Shown: positions 54,452-63,121 of the stretch, piece by piece
How positions within the stretch are numbered: position 1 is the stretch's first letter
Layout of the letters: every line of letters begins with the position of its first letter
From: Halomonas urumqiensis
GTDB taxonomy: Bacteria > Pseudomonadota > Gammaproteobacteria > Pseudomonadales > Halomonadaceae
Direction: 5' to 3'
NCBI RefSeq assembly: GCF_003028575.1
Contig: NZ_PYUD01000002.1
Coordinates: 1 to 64,000, forward strand
DNA: 64,000 bases
Program-made: the position numbers and the translations under genes
The notes under the pieces: model-generated
Told to the model about the DNA's origin: nothing
Databases searched by the model: none
What the model saw: the letters and a program-made list of their open reading frames with translations, nothing else

Positions 54452-56125
54452 ATGCTGACAGAGCTTGCCATTCGCGACTTCGCCATCGTCGACCACCTCG
54501 AACTGGAGCTTGCCAACGGCATGACCGCCATCACCGGCGAAACCGGTGCCGGCAAATCGATCCTGCTCGGTGCGCTGGGGCTGTGCCTTGGCGAGCGTGC
54601 GGATGCCGGCAGCGTGCGCCACGGGTGCGAACGCGCCGACCTCTCGGCACGCTTCGATATCGACGCGCTTCCCGATGCCAGGGCGTGGCTTACGGCCCGT
54701 GAACTGCCCGATGATGATTGCCTGCTGCGCCGCGTGGTGACCGCCAATGGCCGCTCCAAGGCGTGGATCAATGGCCAGCCCGCCACCATCGCCGATCTGA
54801 AAGCCCTCGGCGAACATCTGATCGAGATCCACGGCCAGCACGCCCACCAGGCGCTGTTGCGCGAGGAGACCCACCTGCGTCTGCTGGATGACTTCGCCGG
54901 CCAGCGTGAGGCAGTGGCTGAAATGGCCGAGACCTTTCGGGTCTGGCAATCCACACGGCGCAAGCTCAAGCGGCTGGCCGAGGATGGCGACGAGGTGGCC
55001 GCACGCCGGCAACTGGTTCGCTATCAGGTCGAAGAGCTCGATCAACTGGCGCTCGCCGAAGGAGAGCTCAAGGCCCTGGAGGATGAGCAGGAAGAGCTTG
55101 CTCACGCCGAGGAACGGCTTCGTGAGGCCCAATTCGCCGCCGAGTGCTGCGACCATGACGACGGCGGTGCCGCCACCCTGCTCAACCAAGCCATCCATCG
55201 GCTATCGGCGCTGCCCGGCGGTGATCGTGGCAGCCTCGCCGAGGCCATCGCGATGCTTTCCGATGCACGCATCCAGGTCGAGGAAGCCGCTCGCGAACTC
55301 AATCATTTCGCCAGCAACACAGAGCTGGACCCCGAGCGACTGGCCTGGGTGGAGGAGCGTCTTGGCGATGTCCATCGCCTGGCGCGCAAGCACCATGTGA
55401 TGCCAGACGAACTGACCCACCTGCATCACCAACTGCAAAGCGAACTGGAAGCGCTTTCCGGCAGCGACCAGGACCTGGAAACGCTTGCCGCCGAGGTAGA
55501 GGGCTTGAGCGAGACATGGAAGGAACAGGCCCGGCGGGTTGGCGAGACACGCCGCCAGGCAGCCAAGCGCTTTGGCAAGGCCGTACAGGAGCAGCTTGCC
55601 TTCCTGGCCATGGGCAAGGCGCGCTTCGAGGTGGAGGTGGCCACCCGCGAGAGCCCGGCAGCCGAAGGGCTCGATCGCGTGCGGCTGCTGATCAGCGCAA
55701 ACCCAGGCCAACCGGCGCGGCCCTTGGCAAAGGTGGCCTCGGGGGGCGAGCTTTCGCGCATCAGCCTGGCGATACAGGTGGTAGCGGCACGCCACTCGAC
55801 CATACCGAGCCTGGTGTTCGACGAGGTGGATGTCGGTGTCTCGGGCGCCACCGCCGAGATCGTCGGCCAGCTACTGCGACGGTTGGGCGAGTCCGGGCAG
55901 GTGATGACCGTGACTCACCTGCCGCAGGTGGCCGCCCAGGCCCACCAGCATCTGCACATCGAAAAACAGGCCAAGCGCGACACCACACTGACCCGCATGG
56001 CGGTACTCGACGAGGCCGGCCGGGTCAGTGAGCTCGCGCGGATGCTTGGCGGCGTGACCCTGTCCGATCACACGCTGGCCCATGCGCGCGAAATGCTTGA
56101 TGCAAGCCAAAGGCCCCATCACTGA
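54452..56125 (+). CDS. recN: DNA repair protein RecN
   Basis: SMC-like ATPase acting early in double-strand break repair. The 557-residue protein has Walker A ITGETGAGKSILLGAL, long coiled coils in the middle, the ABC signature LASGGELSRISLAI-like KVASGGELSRISLAIQV and Walker B LVFDEVDVGVSGATAE. The frame begins at a TTG 12 bp upstream, but TTGGAGG is the ribosome site, so ATG 54452 is chosen. Divergent from grpE. Confidence 0.96.
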   Translation: MLTELAIRDFAIVDHLELELANGMTAITGETGAGKSILLGALGLCLGERADAGSVRHGCERADLSARFDIDALPDARAWLTARELPDDDCLLRRVVTANGRSKAWINGQPATIADLKALGEHLIEIHGQHAHQALLREETHLRLLDDFAGQREAVAEMAETFRVWQSTRRKLKRLAEDGDEVAARRQLVRYQVEELDQLALAEGELKALEDEQEELAHAEERLREAQFAAECCDHDDGGAATLLNQAIHRLSALPGGDRGSLAEAIAMLSDARIQVEEAARELNHFASNTELDPERLAWVEERLGDVHRLARKHHVMPDELTHLHHQLQSELEALSGSDQDLETLAAEVEGLSETWKEQARRVGETRRQAAKRFGKAVQEQLAFLAMGKARFEVEVATRESPAAEGLDRVRLLISANPGQPARPLAKVASGGELSRISLAIQVVAARHSTIPSLVFDEVDVGVSGATAEIVGQLLRRLGESGQVMTVTHLPQVAAQAHQHLHIEKQAKRDTTLTRMAVLDEAGRVSELARMLGGVTLSDHTLAHAREMLDASQRPHH

Positions 56126-56136
56126 GGCGCCCATAC

Positions 56137-56171
56137 GCAAGCGGCCCCGATCGATGATCGGGGCCGCTTGC
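56137..56171 (+). terminator. Hairpin between convergent recN and fur
   Basis: GCAAGCGGCCCCGATC and GATCGGGGCCGCTTGC form a perfect 16-bp stem with a 3-base loop. U-tracts are absent on both sides, but its position between converging genes supports a bidirectional terminator. Confidence 0.78.
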
Positions 56172-56200
56172 ACAGCCTTGCCAGTTCACAGGAAGACTTG

Positions 56201-56629
56201 TTACTGGCGGGTGGCCTGAGAACCCTTGGGGCGTACGTAGAGCACCAGGGCGTGATCCACCAGCTCGAAACCATGCTCGTCTGCAATTTCCTGCTGACGA
56301 CGCTCGATCGTCTCGTCGAAGAACTCGATGATCTCACCGCTATCGAGGCACACCATATGGTCATGGTGTTCCTCCTGGGAAACCTCGAATACCGCGTGGC
56401 CGCCGTCGAAATTATGGCGCACCACCAAGCCCGCCGATTCGAACTGAGTCAACACGCGATAGACGGTGGCCAAGCCAACATCCTCGCCGGCCTCGAGCAG
56501 GGTCTTGTAGACATCTTCGGCACTCAAGTGATGCTCACCCTGAGCATTCTCGAGAATTTGCAGTATCTTGACGCGCGGCAGGGTCACCTTCAGACCGGCC
56601 TTGCGTAATTCATGGTTCTGGTCGGCCAT
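56201..56629 (-). CDS. fur: Ferric uptake regulator Fur
   Basis: Fe(II)-responsive repressor. The 142-residue product has the winged helix (LKVTLPRVKILQIL ... VGLATVYRVLTQFE), the metal site HHDHMVCLDSGEIIEF and HGFELVDHALVLYV. The C-terminal cysteine pair of E. coli Fur is missing, as in Pseudomonas Fur. I use ATG 56629 (MADQNHELRKAG). Divergent from bamE across 72 bp, as in pseudomonads. Confidence 0.96.
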   Translation of the reverse strand: MADQNHELRKAGLKVTLPRVKILQILENAQGEHHLSAEDVYKTLLEAGEDVGLATVYRVLTQFESAGLVVRHNFDGGHAVFEVSQEEHHDHMVCLDSGEIIEFFDETIERRQQEIADEHGFELVDHALVLYVRPKGSQATRQ

Positions 56630-56701
56630 GGTCGCTCTTCGCAGTATCGGGTAGGGTCGGGTATGATCGACCGAAACCACGATAGTGAAGAACAGGCGCA
56701 A

Positions 56702-57109
56702 ATGCAAAAGTTGACCAGAATCATCACCCTTTCCGCTGCCTTGCTGATGGTAAGCGGTTGCAGTTACTTCGGTGTCTACAAGCGTGACCTTCCCCAGGGC
56801 AACCTGGTGAACGCGGATACCGTGAACCAGCTACAACCTGGCATGAGCCGTGCGCAGGTCGTCGACGTGATGGGTAGCCCGCTACTCGAGGCGCCTTTCG
56901 ATGCCAACCAGTGGGACTACGTATTCCGGCTGGAGGAGGCCTATGGCGATGTGCAAACCCGCCGCGTCACGCTGACATTCTCCGGCGACCAGCTGGTGGA
57001 CGTGAGGCGTGAAGGCGAGCTTGACCGCGATATCGAGCTGGAAGGCGTCGATGATGCAGGCCCGCAGGTGGAAGGTGCCGACCCGATGGATGCTCTGCCG
57101 CGCGAGTAA
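56702..57109 (+). CDS. bamE: Outer membrane assembly lipoprotein BamE (OmlA)
   Basis: Lipoprotein of the BAM complex inserting beta-barrels in the outer membrane. The 135-residue precursor has a signal peptide ending in the lipobox VSGC (Cys19 or so), then YKRDLPQGNLV and the SmpA/OmlA core QLQPGMSRAQVVDVMGSPLLEAPFDANQWDYVF (seen in parts). ATG 56702 chosen because it starts the signal peptide. Confidence 0.94.
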   Translation: MQKLTRIITLSAALLMVSGCSYFGVYKRDLPQGNLVNADTVNQLQPGMSRAQVVDVMGSPLLEAPFDANQWDYVFRLEEAYGDVQTRRVTLTFSGDQLVDVRREGELDRDIELEGVDDAGPQVEGADPMDALPRE

Positions 57110-57169
57110 CCATTGCCTGGACGCCCCGACAAGGCACTCTTGATACCCCACAGGCCAACCTGTGGGGTA

Positions 57170-57469
57170 TCAACGCTTCGGCCGGGAGGCCCGCGCGATG
57201 CGCGCCGCCTTGGGGTCGATCTGTAACGGTCGATAGACCTCGACCCGGTCCCCAGATGCCAGCACGTGGGTATCGGGCTCACTGAGCCGCGAGCCGAATA
57301 TGCCCAATGGGGCATCCGCGAGGGTATCGGGCTTCAGCTCGGAAAAGTGCCGCTCAAGCCTTGCCAGCATCACCGCTTGCCGCGCTGTCGTGCCGGTTGG
57401 CACATGCAAGCTGACAATTTGTTGCCTTTCGGGGCTGGCGTAGGCCACTTCCACGTCGATATCGGCCAT
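57170..57469 (-). CDS. rnfH: RnfH-family ubiquitin-like protein
   Basis: Small beta-grasp protein of 99 residues: IDVEVAYASPERQQIVSLHVP, TARQAV, LGIFGSRLSEPDTHVLASGDRVEVYRPL (in parts) and a basic tail with KAARIARA. It accompanies ratA in most gammaproteobacteria; precise function unknown. Its ATG lies 4 bp after the ratA stop. Confidence 0.92.
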   Translation of the reverse strand: MADIDVEVAYASPERQQIVSLHVPTGTTARQAVMLARLERHFSELKPDTLADAPLGIFGSRLSEPDTHVLASGDRVEVYRPLQIDPKAARIARASRPKR

Positions 57470-57473
57470 TCGG

Positions 57474-57908
57474 CTAGCGCCCGTAGAGATCATCGGCGCG
57501 GCGGGTGAAGGAATCGACAAGTTGGCCCGCCACCTGCTGGAACAACTTGCCGAACGCCATGCCGAGCAGCCGATTGGCGAATTCGAACTCCATCTCCAGG
57601 CACACCTTGCAGGTATCTTCGCCCATCGGGATGAACAACCAGCGGCCACGCAGTCGCTTGAAGGGGCCGCGCACCAGCGACATCTCGATACGCTCAGGCT
57701 CGACCAGGTCGTTGCGGGTCATGATGCTCTGCTCGATGCCCGCCCGCCCCAATGTCATTTCGCCAATCAAGTGCACCTCATCGCGCTCGATCAGGCGAGC
57801 ACGCCGGCAACCCGGCAAAAACTCCGGATAACGCTCAAAATCGTTGACCAGATCAAACATGTCCTGGGGGGTATGCCGCACCATGGCGGTTCTATTGACC
57901 GTTGGCAT
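57474..57908 (-). CDS. ratA: RatA family START-domain protein (coenzyme Q-binding-like)
   Basis: START/SRPBCC fold protein of 144 residues, related to yeast Coq10; in E. coli RatA was described as blocking 70S formation. Visible: MVRHTPQDMFDLVNDFERYPEFLPGC and the C-terminal FANRLLGMAFGKLFQQVAGQLVDSFTRRA region. ATG 57908 after GGAGAG. With rnfH it is divergent from smpB, the conserved arrangement. Confidence 0.92.
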   Translation of the reverse strand: MPTVNRTAMVRHTPQDMFDLVNDFERYPEFLPGCRRARLIERDEVHLIGEMTLGRAGIEQSIMTRNDLVEPERIEMSLVRGPFKRLRGRWLFIPMGEDTCKVCLEMEFEFANRLLGMAFGKLFQQVAGQLVDSFTRRADDLYGR

Positions 57909-58183
57909 TGAGCTCTCCGCTGACTTCACAGTGCCCAGGGCGTATCATGAGCCGTTATTTCAGGAAGCCTGAGCAAATCGACGAGCGGTGCGAATCACAA
58001 GGCGCACGGAGCACAGGAACCGGAGCCTATGGGGTATAGGTGAGGATTCCGCGCACCGCGCAACGCGGTGATTGGCCCGCGCAGGCATTTGTGCAGTGCT
58101 TCCTTCAAGCCTTGAATGGTACCACGCTTCCCCTCATATCGAAGGGGGCAGCCGCTACCGGCAAGAACACGATACGAGGATTC

Positions 58184-58675
58184 ATGGCCAACAAGAAAGG
58201 CAAGGGAAAGGGACCCGGCAGCAGCGCCATCGCCCTGAACAAGAAGGCACGCTTCGAATACCACATCGACGAGACCTTCGAGGCGGGGCTGGCACTGGCG
58301 GGCTGGGAAGTGAAGAGCCTGCGTGCCGGCAAGGCGCAGCTCACCGACACCTACATCCTGATCAAGAATGGCGAGGCCTGGCTTCTCGGCAGCCACATCA
58401 TGCCGCTCAACACCGCCAGTACCCATGAGATCGCCGATCCCACGCGCACCCGCAAGCTGCTGCTGCATCGCAAGGAGATCGCGCGGATATTTTCGCGCAC
58501 CCAGGACAAGGGGCACACCTGCGTGCCGCTCAAGCTGTACTGGAAGCGCAACAAGGTGAAGTGCGAACTGGCGCTGGTGACCGGCAAGAAGCTGCACGAC
58601 AAGCGGGCCACCGAGAAGGACCGCGACTGGCAGCGCCAGAAAGGCCGTGTGATGCGCGAACAAAACAAGGGCTGA
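58184..58675 (+). CDS. smpB: SsrA-binding protein SmpB
   Basis: Delivers tmRNA to stalled ribosomes. The 163-residue product has [31 protein letters not shown], the [10 protein letters not shown] motif and the basic tail with [17 protein letters not shown] needed for decoding-centre contact. ATG 58184 follows ACGAGGATTC. tmRNA begins 40 bp downstream, so both partners are together. Confidence 0.96.
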   Translation: MANKKGKGKGPGSSAIALNKKARFEYHIDETFEAGLALAGWEVKSLRAGKAQLTDTYILIKNGEAWLLGSHIMPLNTASTHEIADPTRTRKLLLHRKEIARIFSRTQDKGHTCVPLKLYWKRNKVKCELALVTGKKLHDKRATEKDRDWQRQKGRVMREQNKG

Positions 58676-58715
58676 GGTGTCACAGAATCGGCCATGCTGT
58701 TATGATGGCGCTTAT

Positions 58716-59097
58716 GGGGGCGACATGGCTTCGACGCCGGTGACAAACCTTGCGGTGCATGCCGAGAGCGTGATGTATCTCGTAAATCCAACATCACGAC
58801 TAAATAGTCGCAAACGACGACAACTACGCTCAGGGCGCGCTGGCAGCTTAAACGCTGTTAGCTTCTTGTCCGGCCCGAACGCGATGTGCCCATTCATCGC
58901 CGACGGGATATGAGCCAAGACTGATGGGATCGCGGCTGGTGGTGTCCTCTCGCCAATCGCTAAACTTGACGAGGAATCGCGCTTCTGGATCCTGACCGTC
59001 GGAGCCAGCGGCGTTAAATCAAACGACGGAATCTAAGCATGTAGAGCCAATGGGCGAGTGCCGGCGGACGCGGGTTCGATCCCCGCCGCCTCCACCA
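58716..59097 (+). ncRNA. ssrA: Transfer-messenger RNA
   Basis: About 382 nt. The 5' GGGGGCGACATGGCTTCGACG and the 3' ACGCGGGTTCGATCCCCGCCG-CCTCC-ACCA form the tRNA-like end with encoded CCA. The tag reading frame is 58810-58851: ANDDNYAQGALAA then TAA. Resume codon GCA follows TAGTC as usual. The pseudoknots between tag and 3' end are not drawn here. Confidence 0.97.
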
Positions 59098-59114
59098 CTC
59101 AAGTAATAGAATCA

Positions 59115-59135
59115 GGCGCTTACGAGCGCCTTTTT
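59115..59135 (+). terminator. tmRNA terminator
   Basis: GGCGCT and AGCGCC pair over a TACG loop, followed by TTTTT, 17 bp after the tmRNA CCA. Confidence 0.92.
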
Positions 59136-59173
59136 CTTTGCCTCACCTAACGACAGCCGTCTCGGGAGGCTAT

Positions 59174-60259
59174 ATGGGAAAACAGGACACCAAGCGAATC
59201 GATCTTGCGTTGCAGGGCGGCGGTTCACACGGCGCGCTGACGTGGGGAGTACTGGATCGCCTGCTCGAGGACGAGCGCCTTGAGATCGATGGAATCAGCG
59301 GTACCAGCGCGGGCGCCATGAATGCCGTGGTACTGGCGGATGGACTGCAGCGGGGTGGCCGCGAGGGAGCCCGTGAGGCGTTGCACGCTTTCTGGAAAGC
59401 GGTCAGTGATGCGGCGCGCTTCTCACCTATCCAGCGCACCTTCTGGGATCGGCTGATGGGTAACGACAACCTCGATCATTCGCCGAGCTACCTATTCTTC
59501 GAAGGCCTCACCCAACTGATCCCGCCAGCCAAGCTCAACCCCTTGGACATCAATCCGTTGCGTGATCTGGTCCTCGAGCGCGTAGATTTCGAACGGGTCA
59601 ATGCCTGCCGCAAGGTCAAGGTATTCGTCACCGCCACCAATGTGCGTACCGGCCGGGCGAAGATATTTCACCAACCCGAGCTTAGCGTCGACACCGTGAT
59701 GGCCTCGGCCTGCCTGCCTTCCGTGTTTCCGGCCGTGGAGATCGATGGCGAGGCCTACTGGGATGGCGGATACAGCGGCAACCCGGCGCTCTACCCACTG
59801 GTCGATGACCAGGGCTGCCGTGACCTCGTGGTGGTGCAGATCAATCCCCTGCTGCGTCAAGCACTACCGGAGAGCGCTCGAGACATTCTCAACAGGATCA
59901 ATGAGATCACCTTCAACTCCAGCCTGATCAAGGAGCTGCGCAGTATCCAGCTCTTGCAACAGCTGATCGAGGCCGAAGGGTTGGAGATGGAGACGTTCCG
60001 CGCCATGCGGCTGCACCTGATACATGCGGAGCATGACGTCGAGCGGCTCAGCGCCTCCAGCAAGATGAACGCTGACTGGGACTTCCTCTCCCGCCTGCAC
60101 GCCCAAGGGCGTGGCTGGGCGGATCAGTGGCTGGAAGCCCACTTCGATGCCCTTGGCGAGCATTCGACCTTCGACCTGAATGCCATCTTCGACGACACCT
60201 TCCGTCCGGTTTCGCCGCCCAAGGCAACCACCGAGGCACCTGACGACAAGGCCCACTGA
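59174..60259 (+). CDS. Patatin-like phospholipase family protein
   Basis: Ser-Asp dyad hydrolase of 361 residues: oxyanion loop GGGSHG (15-20), nucleophile Ser45 in GTSAG, and Asp197 in WDGGYSGNPAL. No signal peptide, so cytoplasmic. Relatives hydrolyse membrane lipids or, in PHB producers, intracellular polyester; next to 3-hydroxybutyrate genes in several genomes. Substrate here is unknown. ATG 59174 after GGGAGG. Its stop overlaps the permease start (TGATG), so the pair is an operon. Confidence 0.9.
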   Translation: MGKQDTKRIDLALQGGGSHGALTWGVLDRLLEDERLEIDGISGTSAGAMNAVVLADGLQRGGREGAREALHAFWKAVSDAARFSPIQRTFWDRLMGNDNLDHSPSYLFFEGLTQLIPPAKLNPLDINPLRDLVLERVDFERVNACRKVKVFVTATNVRTGRAKIFHQPELSVDTVMASACLPSVFPAVEIDGEAYWDGGYSGNPALYPLVDDQGCRDLVVVQINPLLRQALPESARDILNRINEITFNSSLIKELRSIQLLQQLIEAEGLEMETFRAMRLHLIHAEHDVERLSASSKMNADWDFLSRLHAQGRGWADQWLEAHFDALGEHSTFDLNAIFDDTFRPVSPPKATTEAPDDKAH

Positions 60260-61707
60260 TGATTGGCATCACGGCGATCGCGGCAGCCTTGCTGGGGTTA
60301 ATGTATCTCGCCTACCGCGGCCTCAGCCTGTTGATCCTGGCCCCGGTGCTGGCAACGCTGGTGGCACTGGTCTCTGTGGACACGCCACTGTTGGCCAGCT
60401 ACACCCAGGTCTTCATGGGGGCCGCCGGCGACTTCATCGTCCGCTACTTTCCGCTGTTCCTGCTGGGCGCGATATTCGGCAAGTTGATGGAAAAATCGGG
60501 GAGCGCCGAGGTACTGGCGAGTGCGATCATCCAGCGTCTCGGTGACACCCGCGCCATCCTGGCGGTGGTGCTCTCCTGTGCGGTGATGACCTATGGTGGT
60601 GTCTCGCTGTTCGTGGTGGCCTTTGCGGTTTATCCGATTGCCGCGGCACTGTTTCGCCAGGCCGACCTGCCCAAGCGACTGATTCCCGGCACCATCGCCC
60701 TGGGAGCCTTCACTTTTACCATGACGGCGCTGCCGGGCACTCCGGCCATCCAGAATGCCATTCCCATGCCCTATTTCGGCACCTCACCGTTTGCCGCACC
60801 CGGGCTTGGCATCCTCACGGGTCTGGTCATGCTTGGTCTGGGACAAGCCTGGCTGAATTATCGTGCGCGGCAGGCGCGCCTTGCCTGCGAAGGCTATGGT
60901 GACCATCAGGATGAAGCGCCACCTGCCAACCACCTGCGCGAACACGCAGCGGGAGAAAGTTCCGACCTGGCCGAGACTGCGCTCCGCAAGCCCGACCAGT
61001 CACGCCCCTCCCTGCCCCTGGCGATGATGCCGATCGTTCTGGTTATCTTGTTCAACCTGCTGTTCACGGCTGTGGTGATACCAACCATGGACACAGACTA
61101 TCTCGCCGAGCCGCTCTATGGGACCACGAGCATCGAATCGGTACGCGGGGTCTGGTCGGTAATCGCTGCCTTGGTCATCGCTATATTGGTCATCATCGGC
61201 ACCAATCTGAAGCGCCTCGCTCCCCTCACTTCCACCCTCGAAAGCGGCGCCAATGCCTCGCTGGTGCCAATCTTCAATACAGCAAGCCTGGTCGGCTTCG
61301 GTTCGGTGATCGCGTCACTGGCGGCCTTCGACTCGATCAGCCGTTGGGTGACCTCGGTGGGTGGAGACAATCCCCTGATCTCGCTTGCCATTGCGGTCAA
61401 CCTGCTGGCGGGAATGACAGGATCCGCCTCCGGCGGCATGAGCATCGCCCTGGCCACCCTGGGAGACACCTACCTGACCATGGGGCAGGCAGCTGGCATC
61501 TCACCCGAGCTGCTGCACCGGGTCACGGCGGTGGCGACCGGTGGGCTGGATGCCCTACCGCATAATGGAGCAGTCATCACCCTGCTTGCCATCTGTGGCC
61601 TGACTCACCGACAGGCGTACCTGGATATCGCGATGGTCGCTGTCGTGGCTCCCATCCTCGCGCTGGTACTGCTGATCTCGGTGGGTAGCCTGGCAGGCAC
61701 GTTCTGA
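60259..61707 (+). CDS. GntP-family permease
   Basis: Transporter of 482 residues with about 12-14 hydrophobic helices and a central charged loop (about 212-255, rich in Asp/Glu/His). GntP family members carry gluconate and related hydroxy acids; a Pseudomonas member takes up 3-hydroxybutyrate. Motifs MTGSASGGMSIAL and GGLDALPHNGAVIT fit the family. Coupled to the patatin-like gene; a hydroxy-acid substrate is inferred. A 214-bp gap without recognised elements follows. Confidence 0.88.
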   Translation: MIGITAIAAALLGLMYLAYRGLSLLILAPVLATLVALVSVDTPLLASYTQVFMGAAGDFIVRYFPLFLLGAIFGKLMEKSGSAEVLASAIIQRLGDTRAILAVVLSCAVMTYGGVSLFVVAFAVYPIAAALFRQADLPKRLIPGTIALGAFTFTMTALPGTPAIQNAIPMPYFGTSPFAAPGLGILTGLVMLGLGQAWLNYRARQARLACEGYGDHQDEAPPANHLREHAAGESSDLAETALRKPDQSRPSLPLAMMPIVLVILFNLLFTAVVIPTMDTDYLAEPLYGTTSIESVRGVWSVIAALVIAILVIIGTNLKRLAPLTSTLESGANASLVPIFNTASLVGFGSVIASLAAFDSISRWVTSVGGDNPLISLAIAVNLLAGMTGSASGGMSIALATLGDTYLTMGQAAGISPELLHRVTAVATGGLDALPHNGAVITLLAICGLTHRQAYLDIAMVAVVAPILALVLLISVGSLAGTF

Positions 61708-61921
61708 ACGGTACCGGTCTAGCCCCCAGGGCTCCATACCCCACCGTCAAAAGCACTTGATACCGGCCTCACAGGCAGCCATCATCGCGCCCAGGCGTCC
61801 ACCCTCCAGGGCCTGGACGAGTGCGAGGCCGGGGTAGCCTGGCGTCGGGGCAAGCATTCACTGCCAACGACCGGCAACACCCCAGCATTGTTCATCATTT
61901 CCTGATCTGGATTCGAACCCC

Positions 61922-63121
61922 ATGAGCAAAGTCCTGATTATCGGCGCCGGTGGCGTCGGCGGCGTCGTCACCCACAAGTGCGCGCAGCATCCCGAGGTGT
62001 TTTCCGAGATCATGCTGGCCAGCCGCACCGAGGCGAAGTGCCAGGCCATCGCCGGCCAGCTTGATCGTCCGATTCAGACCGCCCAGGTGGATGCCGACAA
62101 TGTCGAGGACCTGGTCGCGCTGATCGAGTCGTTCAAGCCGGACGTGCTGATCCATGTGGCTCTTCCCTACCAGGACCTGACCATCATGGAAGCGTGCCTG
62201 CGTACTGGCGTGCCCTACCTGGACACCGCCAACTACGAGCACCCGGACGAGGCGAAGTTCGAGTACAAGGAGCAGTGGGCCTTCCAGGACCGCTACAAGG
62301 ACGCCGGCAACATGGCCACCCTGGGCTGTGGTTTCGACCCGGGCATGACCAACATCTACTGCGCCTACGCCCAGAAGAACCTGTTCGACGAGATCCACCG
62401 CATCGACATCCTGGATGCAAATGGCGGCGATCACGGCTACCCCTTCGCCACCAACTTCAACCCGGAGATCAATATTCGCGAGATCACCGCGAAGGGTCGC
62501 TACTGGGAGAAGGGCGAGTGGAAGGAGACCGACCCGCTGGCGGTGAAGCGCCAGTTCGACTTCGATGGTATCGGCGAGAAGGACATCTACCTCCTCTATC
62601 ACGAGGAGATGGAATCCCTGTGCCAGAACATCAAGGGACTGGAGCGCATCCGCTTCTGGATGACCTTCTCCGACAAGTACATCACCCACCTCAAGGTGCT
62701 TGAAAACGTCGGCATGACCAGCATCGAGCCGATCAAGGTAGGCGATACCGAGATTTCCCCGCTGGAGTTCCTCAAGGCGGTGCTGCCCGACCCGGCCTCG
62801 CTGGGCCCGCGTACCAAGGGCAAGACCAATATCGGCATCATCGCCGACGGCATCAAGGACGGTAAGCGGCGCAAGGTGCACATCTACAACATCTGCGACC
62901 ACGAGCAGTGCTACGCGGAAGTGAAGTCCCAGGCCATCTCCTACACCACCGGCGTGCCAGCGGTGACCGGCGCCATGCTGATGCTGGAAGGCATCTGGAA
63001 GGGGGCGGGCGTGTTCAACGTCGAGCAACTCGATCCCGACCCCTTCATGGCGCGCATCGGCGAGATGGGCCTGCCCTGGCAGGTGGTCGAGCTCGACCCC
63101 GACCACGACCCGCTGGCATGA
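61922..63121 (+). CDS. Carboxynorspermidine dehydrogenase (saccharopine dehydrogenase family)
   Basis: Couples aspartate semialdehyde with a diamine to give carboxynorspermidine or carboxyspermidine, in a polyamine route that avoids decarboxylated SAM. The 399-residue protein has the NADP motif VLIIGAGGVGGVVTHK, LPYQDLTIMEACL and LGCGFDPGMTNIYCAYA, typical of CANSDH and Lys9 relatives. The 4-bp ATGA overlap with the decarboxylase gene downstream makes this assignment much stronger than family alone. Confidence 0.92.
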   Translation: MSKVLIIGAGGVGGVVTHKCAQHPEVFSEIMLASRTEAKCQAIAGQLDRPIQTAQVDADNVEDLVALIESFKPDVLIHVALPYQDLTIMEACLRTGVPYLDTANYEHPDEAKFEYKEQWAFQDRYKDAGNMATLGCGFDPGMTNIYCAYAQKNLFDEIHRIDILDANGGDHGYPFATNFNPEINIREITAKGRYWEKGEWKETDPLAVKRQFDFDGIGEKDIYLLYHEEMESLCQNIKGLERIRFWMTFSDKYITHLKVLENVGMTSIEPIKVGDTEISPLEFLKAVLPDPASLGPRTKGKTNIGIIADGIKDGKRRKVHIYNICDHEQCYAEVKSQAISYTTGVPAVTGAMLMLEGIWKGAGVFNVEQLDPDPFMARIGEMGLPWQVVELDPDHDPLA

